A stretch of 64,000 nucleotides of DNA from NCBI GenBank assembly GCA_024403415.1, contig JAKSRY010000005.1, forward strand, positions 62,001-126,000, given 5' to 3'. The notes below the pieces were generated by a model. That model searched no databases and had not been told where the DNA came from. It saw only the letters and a program-made list of their open reading frames with translations. A program made the position numbers and the translations under genes. This DNA comes from Lachnospiraceae bacterium (GTDB taxonomy: Bacteria; Bacillota; Clostridia; Lachnospirales; Lachnospiraceae). Of the stretch, positions 9,241-18,390 are shown one piece after another (position 1 is the first letter of the stretch; each line of letters opens with the position of its first letter).

Positions 9241-11520
9241 ATGACAGCTGAAAAAATAAAAGAACTTATATCACAGATGACTTTGGAAGAAAAGGCGTCC
9301 ATGTGCTCAGGTGCCGATTTTTGGCACACAAAGGCGATAGAGAGACTGGGCATCCCTGCATCAATGGTTTCGGATGGACCGCATGGACTTCGTAAGCAGG
9401 ATGAAAAGGCAGACCATCTTGGAGTAAATGAAAGTATTAAGGCAGTCTGTTTCCCTGCAGGATGTGCGACTGCAGCCTCATTTAACAGGGATTTGATTTA
9501 TTTGATGGGTGAGACTCTTGGAAATGAATGTCAGGCAGAAGGTGTTAGTGTTATTCTTGGCCCAGCAATGAATATAAAGAGATCGCCGCTTTGTGGACGA
9601 AACTTTGAATATTATTCAGAGGATCCTCTTGTAGCAAGCGAAATGGCGGGAGCACTAATAGCAGGTGTTCAGAGTAAGAATGTAGGAACGAGCCCGAAGC
9701 ATTTCCTTGCCAATAATCAGGAGACAAGGAGAATGACAGTTTCATCAAATGTTGATGAAAGAACACTAAGAGAGATTTATCTTGCTGCTTTTGAGGGCGC
9801 AGTTAAAAAGTCTAAGCCTTGGACGATAATGAGTTCATACAATCGTATAAACGGAATACATGCAACAGAAAGCAAAAAGCATCTTACAGATATTCTGAGA
9901 GATGAATGGGGATTTGACGGTTATGTTGTAAGTGACTGGGGTGCAGTATTTAATCGAGTGGAAGAACTTAAGGCAGGACTTGAACTTGAGATGCCGTCAA
10001 GCAATGGTGAAAATGATAGAAAGATAGTTGCAGCTGTTAGGGAAGGAAAACTCGATGAGGTAATTCTTGACAGAGCTGTTGAGAGATTACTGACAATCAT
10101 ATACAGGTTTGAAGACAATAAGAATGAAAATGCTGTATGGGATTTGGAAAAGGATCATGAAATTGCTAAAAAGATCGCGGAAGAAACAATAGTATTATTG
10201 AAGAATGATAATAATATTCTTCCTTTGAAGACGGATGCAAATGTAGCATTTATAGGAAAATATGCGTTAAAGCCAAGATATCAGGGTGGTGGAAGCTCAC
10301 ATATTAACAGCAAGAAGGTGACAAGTGCACTTGATTCTGTTGAAAAATATACAAAGGTTACTTATGCACAAGGATTTGATGACAAAGAAGACGTAACAGA
10401 CGAAAAACTTCTTGCTGAAGCTGTGGCTGTGGCAAAACAGGCTGATGTAGCTGTCATATTTGCCGGTCTTCCTGACAGTTTTGAATCAGAGGGATTTGAC
10501 AGAGAACATATGAGAATTCCAAATTGTCAGAATGAACTTATTGATAAGGTATGTGAAGTGCAAAAGAACGTGATAGTAGTACTTCATAACGGATCACCTG
10601 TAGAAATGCCCTGGGTAAATAAGGTTAGCGGTATTATAGAAGCTTACTTATCTGGAGAAGCCTGTGGAGCAGCAGTTACAGATATTCTTTTTGGAGCAGT
10701 AAATCCAAGTGCAAAGCTTCCGGAATCATTTCCAATTAAGCTTGAGGATAACTCTTCATATCTTTCATACCTTGGAGAAAAGAATGAGGTAGAGTATACC
10801 GAGGGCGTGTTTGTCGGATACAGATATTATGACAAAAAGAAGATGGACGTGCTGTTCCCATTTGGACATGGACTGTCTTATACGGAATTTGAGTACAGTA
10901 ACTTAAAACTGGACAAAACAGCCATGAAAGATACTGATACTATCAAAGTTTGTGTTGATATTAAGAATACAGGAAAAGTCGCCGGAAAAGAAGTTGTTCA
11001 GCTTTATGTATCTGCTCCAACCGGTACTGTAATTCGACCGATTAATGAACTTAGAGATTTTGCAAAGATAGAACTGCAGCCTGGAGAAACAAAAACAGTC
11101 TCATTCACATTGGATAAAAGAGCATTTGCATATTTCAATACGACATTGGATGACTGGCATGTTGAAAGTGGTGAGTACATAATCAGAATCGGTAAATCCT
11201 CAAGAAGCATTGAGTGTGAAGCGGGTGTATATATCGAATCAACCGTAAGAGTTCCGGTTGTGTATACTCTTGATACTCCGGTATGTGATATTAAGGACGA
11301 TCCGATGGCTTATGAAATTGCTAAACCATACATTCAGGTGGATGAAATTATGGGTGATAGCGAAGAAGGTGATGCAGCTTCAGAAGCAATTTCACCGCAG
11401 ATGCTGGCAGCTATGATTAACTTCCTGCCTATAAGAGGAATGATAAGCTTCAGCAACGGAAAGATATCACTGAAAGATCTGGAAGAACTGGTAGATAAAC
11501 TTAATTCATTAAATAAATAA
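9241..11520 (+). CDS. GH3 beta-glucosidase
   Basis: A 759-residue retaining beta-glycosidase with the full GH3 layout. The N-terminal TIM-like domain (about 1-300) has nucleophile Asp232 in VVSDWGAV. The alpha/beta sandwich domain carries the candidate acid/base Glu417 in SEGFDRE. A fibronectin-III-like domain (about 560-665) follows, with KEVVQLYVS and LRDFAKIELQPGE. Domain-1 motifs KRSPLCGRNFEYYSEDP and KHFLANNQET are canonical. An extra tail of about 90 residues follows the FnIII domain. There is no signal peptide, so it acts in the cytosol. With the GH5 enzyme it suggests intracellular breakdown of cello-oligosaccharides; substrate preference is inferred. A terminator follows. Confidence 0.92.
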   Translation: MTAEKIKELISQMTLEEKASMCSGADFWHTKAIERLGIPASMVSDGPHGLRKQDEKADHLGVNESIKAVCFPAGCATAASFNRDLIYLMGETLGNECQAEGVSVILGPAMNIKRSPLCGRNFEYYSEDPLVASEMAGALIAGVQSKNVGTSPKHFLANNQETRRMTVSSNVDERTLREIYLAAFEGAVKKSKPWTIMSSYNRINGIHATESKKHLTDILRDEWGFDGYVVSDWGAVFNRVEELKAGLELEMPSSNGENDRKIVAAVREGKLDEVILDRAVERLLTIIYRFEDNKNENAVWDLEKDHEIAKKIAEETIVLLKNDNNILPLKTDANVAFIGKYALKPRYQGGGSSHINSKKVTSALDSVEKYTKVTYAQGFDDKEDVTDEKLLAEAVAVAKQADVAVIFAGLPDSFESEGFDREHMRIPNCQNELIDKVCEVQKNVIVVLHNGSPVEMPWVNKVSGIIEAYLSGEACGAAVTDILFGAVNPSAKLPESFPIKLEDNSSYLSYLGEKNEVEYTEGVFVGYRYYDKKKMDVLFPFGHGLSYTEFEYSNLKLDKTAMKDTDTIKVCVDIKNTGKVAGKEVVQLYVSAPTGTVIRPINELRDFAKIELQPGETKTVSFTLDKRAFAYFNTTLDDWHVESGEYIIRIGKSSRSIECEAGVYIESTVRVPVVYTLDTPVCDIKDDPMAYEIAKPYIQVDEIMGDSEEGDAASEAISPQMLAAMINFLPIRGMISFSNGKISLKDLEELVDKLNSLNK

Positions 11521-11524
11521 AAGT

Positions 11525-11564
11525 AAGGCTCTGGGAGGCGGGTACCTCTCAGAGCCTTTTTATT
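11525..11564. terminator. Terminator between convergent genes
   Basis: AAGGCTCTGGGAGG pairs with CCTCTCAGAGCCTT and is followed by TTTTATTT on the plus strand. The minus-strand flank is also T-rich, so it may serve the convergent methyltransferase gene too. Confidence 0.75.
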
Positions 11565-11580
11565 TATCCGGTCATAAAGT

Positions 11581-12891
11581 TTATTTTTCATCTGTAACCT
11601 GGAAAATATAGAATTTCAGATAATAACTTTCATCAGCGGCCCAAAGAATAGGGTGGTCTGAGGCCTGGGTTCTGAATTCAATCTGTCTTAATCGTCTGTG
11701 AACTGCTTTTGCCGCTTCACCGATAGTCCTCGTGAAAAGCTCCTGTGTCATAAAATGTGAGCAGGAACATGTTGCAAAATATCCGCCATCCTTAACAAGT
11801 CTTATGCCTTTCATATTTATTTCGCGATAACCCTTAATGGCATTTTTTGTTGCTTCTTTTGATTTCGTAAAAGCAGGAGGGTCTAAAATCAGGACGTCAT
11901 ACTTTTCACCGGCATCATTTAGTTTTGGAAGTTCATCAAGAACATTGGCACATCTGAAATGAACAGTATCCTGCAAATTATTTCGACGGGCATTTTCGGT
12001 TGCCTGAGAAACTGCATATTCTGAAATATCAAGTCCGGTAACCTCACCATATTCACCGAGAGCAAGTCCACAGTTTAAGGCGAACGTACCCATGTGAGTA
12101 AAGCAGTCGAGAACTTTTATTTTTGAAATCACAGAGTTATTGGAATTATCTTTGCCAGCTAAAACAGTATTTTCGTGTCTTACAACGGATTCTTTTAGTT
12201 GCTTACATAATTTCTGCATAGCCAGTCGATTGTATTTTTGATCAAGAAAGAAGCCTGTCTTTTGACCATTTACAACGTCGACAACATATTTCACACCATT
12301 TTCAACTATATCAACATTGGTATCGAAATCTGCATATTTTTCAAAATATCCTTTGTAGGGCATTAAGCCTTCTTTTTTTCTGACAGGCGCGTCAGATCTT
12401 TCATATACGCCACGGATAATATATCCATCCTCATTTAGCAGTTCCACCAGGATGTCAACAATAGTATTCTTTAGTTTGTCTATTCCGAGCGCAAGTGATT
12501 CTACAACAAGAACATCATTATATTTATCAATTACAAGACCGGGCAGAAAATCTGCTTCACCAAAAATGATTCGACAGGCATTAAGGTCTGCTTCCGACAT
12601 GGTAGCCTTTCTGTAATTCCAGGCACTACGTACGCGTTCTCTTAAAAATTCATTGTTAATAACTGTATCTTTTTTGCGACTCAGCATACGAATTCTGATT
12701 TTGGAATTCTGATTAATAAATCCGGACCCCATTGGATAGCCGTCAAAATCTTCAATGCTGACAATGTCGCCGTTTTTAAAAGTACCTCTGATGGTGTCAA
12801 TTTCATTATCAAAAATCCATGCACCACCTGCTTTAATCGTTCGTCCTTCGCCCTTTTTCAGGGTGACAATTGTATTATTAGCTGAACTCAA
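11581..12891 (-). CDS. RlmI-like 23S rRNA (cytosine-C5) methyltransferase
   Basis: A 436-residue class I rRNA methyltransferase of the RlmI/YccW group. An N-terminal PUA-like domain (about 1-80, GEGRTIKAGGAWIFDNEI) precedes a Rossmann core with motif I LDCFTHMGTFAL, an acidic GLDISEYAV and motif IV LDPPAFTKSK. The PGLVIDKYNDVLVVES and NGQKTGFFLDQKYNR signatures are typical of the family. A lineage-specific loop rich in Asn and Ser sits between FFLDQ and motif I. The start is a TTG with GGGAG seven bases upstream. It modifies 23S rRNA during ribosome assembly; the exact base is inferred from the family. It is transcribed convergently to GH3. Confidence 0.85.
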   Translation of the reverse strand: MSSANNTIVTLKKGEGRTIKAGGAWIFDNEIDTIRGTFKNGDIVSIEDFDGYPMGSGFINQNSKIRIRMLSRKKDTVINNEFLRERVRSAWNYRKATMSEADLNACRIIFGEADFLPGLVIDKYNDVLVVESLALGIDKLKNTIVDILVELLNEDGYIIRGVYERSDAPVRKKEGLMPYKGYFEKYADFDTNVDIVENGVKYVVDVVNGQKTGFFLDQKYNRLAMQKLCKQLKESVVRHENTVLAGKDNSNNSVISKIKVLDCFTHMGTFALNCGLALGEYGEVTGLDISEYAVSQATENARRNNLQDTVHFRCANVLDELPKLNDAGEKYDVLILDPPAFTKSKEATKNAIKGYREINMKGIRLVKDGGYFATCSCSHFMTQELFTRTIGEAAKAVHRRLRQIEFRTQASDHPILWAADESYYLKFYIFQVTDEK

Positions 12892-13004
12892 TTTTTATCT
12901 CCCGTTATATCATCTTGGTAACCGATTCGAATGTATATATTTTTCCTGACATTCATATACAATAATTCATTGAAGGATTAAGTGCAAGTCTTCCCAAATG
13001 CTTA

Positions 13005-13031
13005 TTGACTGAGAGGTTAACAAAATATAAT
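13005..13031 (+). promoter_or_regulatory. Promoter for zinc-ribbon repeat protein
   Basis: TTGACT is followed 15 bp later by TATAAT. The spacer is short; TAATAT two bases on would give 17 bp. Either hexamer would serve the gene at 13106. Confidence 0.45.
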
Positions 13032-13105
13032 ATAGTAGCAGTAAACAGGCAAGTTTGTCTGATGTGGTATTAAGGCTAAAGAGATTACGAAAAGGGGAAT
13101 AGAGT

Positions 13106-14542
13106 ATGTTCTGTTCAAATTGCGGAAATGAAAATACGAATGGAAACAGCAACTGTGCTTTCTGTGGGGCACCATTAGTTTATAACAACAATATGGCACC
13201 GCAGCAGAATTATGGAAATAATCCCAACTATTATAATAATGCAGATTATAATGCGGTAAACGGTCAGAATTATGATTATGGAAATGTAGACTATAATGCA
13301 GTAAACGGTCAAAATTACGACTATGGAAATGCAGGATTTAATGCTGCAGGCAACCAGAATTATAATTATGGAAATGCGGGATTCGATGATGCAAACGGTC
13401 AGAATTATGATTATGGAAATGCAGACTATAATGCAGCAAACGGTCAGAATTATGATTATGGAAATAACGGATTTGATGCAGTAAACAATCAGAATTACGA
13501 TTACCAAAATGCAGGATTTGCTGCAGACAATAACATGTCACCCAATGTATATGGTCAGCCGATGCCACCATTGAGAGATGATGCTAATATGCCGGTATAT
13601 ACACCTCAGCCGCAGACAAAGAGTAAACTGCCGGTTATAATTGCTTGTGCATCAGTGCTGCTTGTTGCAATAATCACCTCAATTATTCTGATTTGTGTTT
13701 TAGGTGATGATGACTCATCATCCGGAACATATACCGGAAATGCGTATGGAAGCAGCAGTACAGGATATAATTCAGGCAGTACATCTGTGGAAGAAGTTTC
13801 CGGTGATTATGATCCCCTGGATTATGATGAATTATTGGAAGAAGTAGAAAAACGCGGATATGTGATGGCGTTTAAGATAGATGGTATGTATTATATTCCT
13901 TCGGATATGGATTCGTTGGGTAAATTCAGCTTTGACCAGTTGGACTATATCATAGTCGGAAATAATGATCATGGTAATCGCTTAAAACTTGATTTTTCAA
14001 GAGGAGATGCAATTATTGAATTTACCGGAAACTCTTACTGTCCGACCTATCAGGTGTACGAAGTGACCGGAACCACAGAGATTTTTCCATGCAAATTTTC
14101 AACCGGCAGTCATGATGACTATGTACGTGCAATAAAATATGATTATAACGGAATTGAGATGCCAAACATTCCAATAGAACAGATTACGGAAATCAATGGT
14201 CAGCCATGTGACAGTGTGCTGCAGAACTGGGAGAACACGGTAGCAATCGGCTATTATCAGTCAGTTCTTCCGTATAGTAATTCTCAGTCCATAACTTTTG
14301 GAGGATATAACGGAAGTAAGTATGAAACAGTCACACTTGATCCGGAAGAGTATAAGACACTCCTTTATATGGATGTTAATCATAATAGAACGCAGTATTC
14401 TGACCGAAACTATTTTATCTACGAAAACAGAAGAGTCAGAACAAAGGAAGGTTATTCAATTCTGATGGATAAAGATAACAATGCGCCCGATAATTCGGGA
14501 ACATATATGTTTGACAGGTACATGATAGAAATTAATCTTTAA
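13106..14542 (+). CDS. Zinc-ribbon membrane protein with Asn/Tyr repeats
   Basis: A 478-residue protein in four parts. An N-terminal zinc ribbon has Cys3-x2-Cys6 and Cys17-x2-Cys20. A cytosolic low-complexity region (about 26-170) holds six 15-residue repeats ending QNYDYGN. One TM helix (about 175-199) follows, then an extracytoplasmic C-terminal domain of about 270 residues of unknown fold with a Ser/Gly/Thr linker. Zinc-ribbon plus one TM plus an outer domain is a common layout in Clostridia whose function is largely unknown. AGGGG lies before the ATG. The repeat-rich segment could bind proteins or form condensates; this is speculation. It precedes xpt but has an unrelated theme. Confidence 0.75.
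   Translation: MFCSNCGNENTNGNSNCAFCGAPLVYNNNMAPQQNYGNNPNYYNNADYNAVNGQNYDYGNVDYNAVNGQNYDYGNAGFNAAGNQNYNYGNAGFDDANGQNYDYGNADYNAANGQNYDYGNNGFDAVNNQNYDYQNAGFAADNNMSPNVYGQPMPPLRDDANMPVYTPQPQTKSKLPVIIACASVLLVAIITSIILICVLGDDDSSSGTYTGNAYGSSSTGYNSGSTSVEEVSGDYDPLDYDELLEEVEKRGYVMAFKIDGMYYIPSDMDSLGKFSFDQLDYIIVGNNDHGNRLKLDFSRGDAIIEFTGNSYCPTYQVYEVTGTTEIFPCKFSTGSHDDYVRAIKYDYNGIEMPNIPIEQITEINGQPCDSVLQNWENTVAIGYYQSVLPYSNSQSITFGGYNGSKYETVTLDPEEYKTLLYMDVNHNRTQYSDRNYFIYENRRVRTKEGYSILMDKDNNAPDNSGTYMFDRYMIEINL
13238..13507 (+). repeat. Six 45-bp coding repeats (15 residues each)
   Basis: Six in-frame copies of a unit like NADYNAVNGQNYDYG, then a partial seventh (NAGFAADNN). Copies differ at several positions (D/G, Y/F, V/A/D), so the array is not freshly duplicated. 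Confidence 0.85.
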
Positions 14543-14630
14543 AATAACGATTATTGATAAAAATGTGGTCAAACTGTAAATCGGAATATTTATTGTTATT
14601 AAATGAAATAAATATGTAAGGAGTTTTGAT

Positions 14631-15212
14631 ATGAACTTTTTAGAGGAAAGAATAGTAAAGGACGGAGTAGTAAAGGAAGGAAATGTTCTGAAGGTGGACA
14701 GTTTTCTTAATCATCAGATGGATATAAATCTTCTGGATATGATGGGAGCTGAATACAAGAAGAGATTTGCAGGTAAAAATATCAACAAAATTCTTACGAT
14801 AGAAGCTTCCGGTATCGGAATTGCCGCTATAGTGGCGCGACACTTTAACTGTCCTGTTGTTTTTGCGAAAAAATCAAAATCAATTAATCTTGAAGGTGAA
14901 ATGTACACAGCTCAGGTTGAATCATTTACACATAAGAATGTAAATAATGTAATTGTTGCAAAAAAGTTTCTGACTCCGGAAGATCATGTTCTTATAATAG
15001 ATGATTTCCTTGCTAATGGATGTGCACTGCAGGGTCTGATACAGATTGTAAATGCTGCAGGTGCAACTGTTGAAGGTATCGGAATTGCAATTGAGAAGGG
15101 ATTTCAACCCGGAGGCAGGATGATAAGAAATATGGGTTATCAGCTTGAATCACTTGCGATTGTGGATGGTATGGATGCGGCAACCGGAGGAATTACGTTC
15201 AGACCACAATAA
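14631..15212 (+). CDS. xpt: Xanthine phosphoribosyltransferase
   Basis: It converts xanthine plus PRPP to XMP in purine salvage. The 193-residue length matches Xpt. The start [20 protein letters not shown], the [15 protein letters not shown] segment, the flexible-loop residues VFAKKSKS and the PRPP-binding motif [14 protein letters not shown] are characteristic. The C-terminal [13 protein letters not shown] is also conserved. AAGGAG precedes the ATG. A purine-nucleoside-type ABC importer lies downstream after a 208-base gap, which supports a salvage role. I see no guanine/xanthine riboswitch in the 88-base leader. Confidence 0.93.
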   Translation: MNFLEERIVKDGVVKEGNVLKVDSFLNHQMDINLLDMMGAEYKKRFAGKNINKILTIEASGIGIAAIVARHFNCPVVFAKKSKSINLEGEMYTAQVESFTHKNVNNVIVAKKFLTPEDHVLIIDDFLANGCALQGLIQIVNAAGATVEGIGIAIEKGFQPGGRMIRNMGYQLESLAIVDGMDAATGGITFRPQ

Positions 15213-15321
15213 TATAAGTTTTTCGGTTTAAGAATCATATAGCAGTATATATAAATCTTCATTTTGTTATGCATGTTTATATTTGTGCCATAAAAGAATA
15301 AAAAATTAGTTAATATTTACC

Positions 15322-15350
15322 TTGAATATATTGTCATTCCAAACTAATAT
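15322..15350 (+). promoter_or_regulatory. Possible promoter for nucleoside importer operon
   Basis: TTGAAT, 17 bp, TAATAT. The match is moderate. It would place the 5' end just before the hairpin pair at 15361-15394. Confidence 0.35.
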
Positions 15351-15360
15351 GTCTTTTGTG

Positions 15361-15394
15361 GTGGAAGGGTCCACTTTCGACAGATAATCTGTCG
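15361..15394 (+). promoter_or_regulatory. Paired hairpins in leader of importer operon
   Basis: Two perfect short hairpins stand side by side: GTGGA-AGGG-TCCAC (15361-15374) and CGACAGA-TAA-TCTGTCG (15378-15394). They end 26 bases before the start codon, directly before the AGGAGG site. They match no riboswitch class I know and lack a terminator T-run. They could stabilise the mRNA 5' end or regulate translation. Confidence 0.45.
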
Positions 15395-15420
15395 GTTAAC
15401 ATAATATAGGAGGAGAAAAA

Positions 15421-16656
15421 ATGAAAAAGTTAACAGCATTACTTATGGCAGCTGTTATGGTTTTTGCTCTTTGTGCCTGTTCTGATTCTGCAGCTGTAGA
15501 ATCAACAGAAACAGCAGAGGCAACAACAGGAGCTGCTGAAACTCTCAACATCAAGGTTGGATTTATCTGCCTTCACGATGAGAATTCAACATATGACCTT
15601 AACTTCATCAACGGAGCTAAAGAGGCATGTGAAAAGTTAGGTATTACACCTATCATTAAGACAAATATTCCTGAAGGACAGGAATGTTACGATGCAGCAT
15701 GTGAACTTGCTGACCAGGGATGTGAATTTATTTTTGCAGATTCATTCGGTCATGAAGATTACATGATTGAAGCAGCAAAGGAATTCCCTAACATCCAGTT
15801 TGCTCATGCAACCGGTACCAAGGCTCATACAGAAAACCTTGCTAACTTCCACAATGCATTCGCTTCAATATATGAAGGTCGTTACCTTGCAGGTATCGTT
15901 GCAGGAATGAAGCTTAATGAGATGATTGAAAACGGAACAATTACAGCAGACCAGGCTAAGATGGGTTATGTTGGTGCATATACATATGCAGAAGTTGTTT
16001 CAGGTTATACATCATTCTATCTTGGAGCAAAGAGTGTTTGTCCTTCAGTAACAATGGATGTAACATTTACAGGATCTTGGTATGATGAAACAGCTGAAAG
16101 AGAAAGCGCTAACAAGCTTATCTCAGGCGGTTGTGTATTGATTTCACAGCACGCAGATTCAATGGGTGCTCCTACAGCTTGTGAAGCAGCAGGTGTTCCT
16201 GATGTTTCTTACAACGGATCAACAGCAGCTGCATGTCCTAATACTTTCCTTGTATCTTCAAGAATTAACTGGGCTCCATATTTTGAATATGCAATCAAGG
16301 CTACAGCTAATAAGGAAGCATTTGCTACTGATTATGTAGGTACAATTGCTACTGATTCTGTTGTTCTTACAGATCTTGGTTCAGCAGTAGCTAACGGAAC
16401 AAAGGAAGCTATTGATGATGCAAAAGCTAAGCTTCAGGCAGGCTCATTACATGTATTTGATACAGCAACATTTACTGTAGGTGGAGAAACACTTACTTCA
16501 TACATGGCAGATGTTGATACAGATGCAGAGTTTACTCCTGATCACGAAGTAATTACTAACGGATATTTCAATGAGTCAGGTGACGGATTCCGTTCTGCTC
16601 CTTACTTTGATATCCAGATTGATGGAATTAACCTCTTGGATGTTAACTTTGGCTAA
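15421..16656 (+). CDS. BMP-family nucleoside-binding lipoprotein (ABC importer)
   Basis: The extracellular substrate-binding protein of a nucleoside-type ABC importer. The 411-residue preprotein has a lipoprotein signal ending in LCAC with Cys20 as the lipidated residue, then a short Ser/Thr/Ala/Glu linker. The two-lobe BMP (PnrA/Med-like) domain includes KVGFICLHDENSTYDLNF, GRYLAGIVAGM and a YVGAY strand. Codon choice is more biased (CCT for Pro, AAC, CTT) than in neighbouring genes, as expected for an abundant protein. AGGAGG precedes the ATG. A strong hairpin separates it from the ATPase gene, which would let the binding protein be made in excess. Purine nucleosides are the likely ligands, inferred from family and xpt. 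Confidence 0.9.
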   Translation: MKKLTALLMAAVMVFALCACSDSAAVESTETAEATTGAAETLNIKVGFICLHDENSTYDLNFINGAKEACEKLGITPIIKTNIPEGQECYDAACELADQGCEFIFADSFGHEDYMIEAAKEFPNIQFAHATGTKAHTENLANFHNAFASIYEGRYLAGIVAGMKLNEMIENGTITADQAKMGYVGAYTYAEVVSGYTSFYLGAKSVCPSVTMDVTFTGSWYDETAERESANKLISGGCVLISQHADSMGAPTACEAAGVPDVSYNGSTAAACPNTFLVSSRINWAPYFEYAIKATANKEAFATDYVGTIATDSVVLTDLGSAVANGTKEAIDDAKAKLQAGSLHVFDTATFTVGGETLTSYMADVDTDAEFTPDHEVITNGYFNESGDGFRSAPYFDIQIDGINLLDVNFG

Positions 16657-16708
16657 TAATTAACAGGTTTATTTCTTTTCAATAGTAGATAAATAAGTTA
16701 TAATTAAC

Positions 16709-16743
16709 GGGCGGCATATTTGTATGTCGCCCAATATTTTTAT
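16709..16743 (+). terminator. Intra-operon hairpin/partial terminator
   Basis: GGGCGGCATA-TTTG-TATGTCGCCC is a 10-bp stem followed by AATATTTTTATTT. Its place between binding-protein and ATPase genes suggests partial termination that favours the first gene. Confidence 0.7.
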
Positions 16744-16765
16744 TTAAACCAGAGAGGTGCCCAAA

Positions 16766-18307
16766 TTGGAAAAGCGCATTGAAGCAGTAAAAATGCAAAA
16801 AATAACAAAAAACTTTGGTCAGGTGGTAGCCAATAAGGATGTAAATCTTACAGTCTATAAAGGCGAGATATTGTCACTGCTTGGAGAAAATGGTTCCGGA
16901 AAAACTACACTTATGAATATGCTGTCAGGCATATATTTTCCGGATTCGGGAGAAATTTTTGTTAATGGCAGAGAGGTTACTATAGGATCTCCTAAGGATG
17001 CATTTGATTTGGGAATCGGAATGGTTCATCAGCATTTTAAACTTGTTGATGTTCTTACTGCAGCGGAGAATATAATTCTTGGACAGAAGGGTAAACTGGA
17101 CCTTCGGGCAGCCAAAGAAAAAATTGCCGAAATATGCAACAGATATGGTTTTGTTGTTGACCCGGATAAAAAGATATACAACATGAGTGTGTCTGAAAAG
17201 CAGACTGTAGAGATTGTTAAAGTATTATACAGGGGTGTGGATATTCTGATTCTGGATGAACCGACAGCTGTATTAACCCCACAGGAGACCGAAAAACTGT
17301 TTCATGTTATGCGAAACATGAAGGCAGATGGTAAATCAATAGTTATTATCACACATAAGTTAAATGAAGTTCAGGAGATATCAGACAGAGTAGCTATATT
17401 ACGAAGCGGTGAATATATCGGAGAACTTATTACTGCGAAAACAAACCCACAGGAAATGACTAACATGATGGTTGGACGTCAGGTGGTGTTAAACATAGAA
17501 AGAGAGGAACCTGTTAATCCAAAGCCGAGGATTAGAGTAGAGGGTCTGAACATTGTTGACATAGAAGGCATTTCAAAAGTTAAAGATGTAAGTTTCACGA
17601 TGAATAGTGGAGAGATACTTGGGGTTGCAGGTATTTCCGGTTGCGGGCAGAAAGAACTTCTTGAGGCAATTGCAGGTCTGCAACCTGTTGTATCGGGTTC
17701 TGTTAAATATATAGAGGATGACGGAACTGAAGCAGAATTAATCGGAATGGATCCTCGTAAAATTCAGGAAAAGGGAGTTGCATTGAGTTTCGTACCAGAG
17801 GACAGACTTGGTATGGGGCTTGTCGGAAATATGGATATTACCGACAATATGATGCTTCGAACCTTTAGAGAAGGAAAGAAACTTTTTACAGATAAAAGGA
17901 AACCTGCAGAAACGGCAAAGGATATTGTCGATACTCTGAAAGTAAAAACTCCCGGATTGGAGACACCGGTAAGAAAATTATCCGGTGGTAATGTTCAGAA
18001 GGTTCTTGTAGGACGTGAGATATCCAATGCTCCAAAAGTGCTGATGACGGCATATGCTGTTAGAGGCCTTGATATTAATTCGTCATATCTGATTTATGAT
18101 TTGATTAATGAGCAGAAGCGTGAAGGTGTTGCGGTTCTCTTTGTTGGTGAGGATCTGGATGTTCTGCTTCAGATTTCAGACAGAATACTTGTTTTGTGCG
18201 ATGGTGAAGTGAGTGGAATTGTTGACGGCAGGACAACTGACAAAAATACAGTCGGACTCATGATGACCAGTCTTCAAAAAAGTGATCAGGTTTATGAAAA
18301 AATATAA
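16766..18307 (+). CDS. Nucleoside ABC importer ATPase with two ABC domains
   Basis: A tandem ATP-binding protein (513 residues) of the sugar/nucleoside importer type. Domain 1 has Walker A GENGSGKT (40-47) and Walker B ILDEPTAVL; its signature reads MSVSEKQ instead of the usual LSVGxxQ. Domain 2 has a degenerate P-loop GISGCGQKE and signature LSGGNVQK. Its Walker B region reads LMTAYAVRGLD where the family usually has PTRGLD. Such asymmetric domains are normal in this family, but the AV change is less common. The TTG at 16766 has AGAGAGG eight bases upstream, so it is preferred over the GTG at 16757, which overlaps that site. It powers the two permeases downstream. Confidence 0.9.
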   Translation: MEKRIEAVKMQKITKNFGQVVANKDVNLTVYKGEILSLLGENGSGKTTLMNMLSGIYFPDSGEIFVNGREVTIGSPKDAFDLGIGMVHQHFKLVDVLTAAENIILGQKGKLDLRAAKEKIAEICNRYGFVVDPDKKIYNMSVSEKQTVEIVKVLYRGVDILILDEPTAVLTPQETEKLFHVMRNMKADGKSIVIITHKLNEVQEISDRVAILRSGEYIGELITAKTNPQEMTNMMVGRQVVLNIEREEPVNPKPRIRVEGLNIVDIEGISKVKDVSFTMNSGEILGVAGISGCGQKELLEAIAGLQPVVSGSVKYIEDDGTEAELIGMDPRKIQEKGVALSFVPEDRLGMGLVGNMDITDNMMLRTFREGKKLFTDKRKPAETAKDIVDTLKVKTPGLETPVRKLSGGNVQKVLVGREISNAPKVLMTAYAVRGLDINSSYLIYDLINEQKREGVAVLFVGEDLDVLLQISDRILVLCDGEVSGIVDGRTTDKNTVGLMMTSLQKSDQVYEKI

Positions 18308-18345
18308 GTGAAACAGATAAATAGTTTATCAAAGCTTGGTTTCAC
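18308..18345 (+). other. Intercistronic nested hairpin
   Basis: An outer stem GTGAAAC/GTTTCAC encloses an inner hairpin GATAAA-TAG-TTTATC. There is no T-run. It lies between ATPase and first permease genes and may tune mRNA stability or translation of the permeases. Confidence 0.4.
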
Positions 18346-18390
18346 ATAAATTACTATATTTATTCGCATATGCGATATGAGGAGGAAAGT

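Noticed and set aside
13175..13571. Minus-strand frames with Ile-rich repeats
   Set aside because: They mirror the coding repeats of the zinc-ribbon gene.
15212..15420. Purine riboswitch upstream of the nucleoside importer
   Set aside because: The conserved core sequences and three-way junction spacing are not found; only simple hairpins are present.
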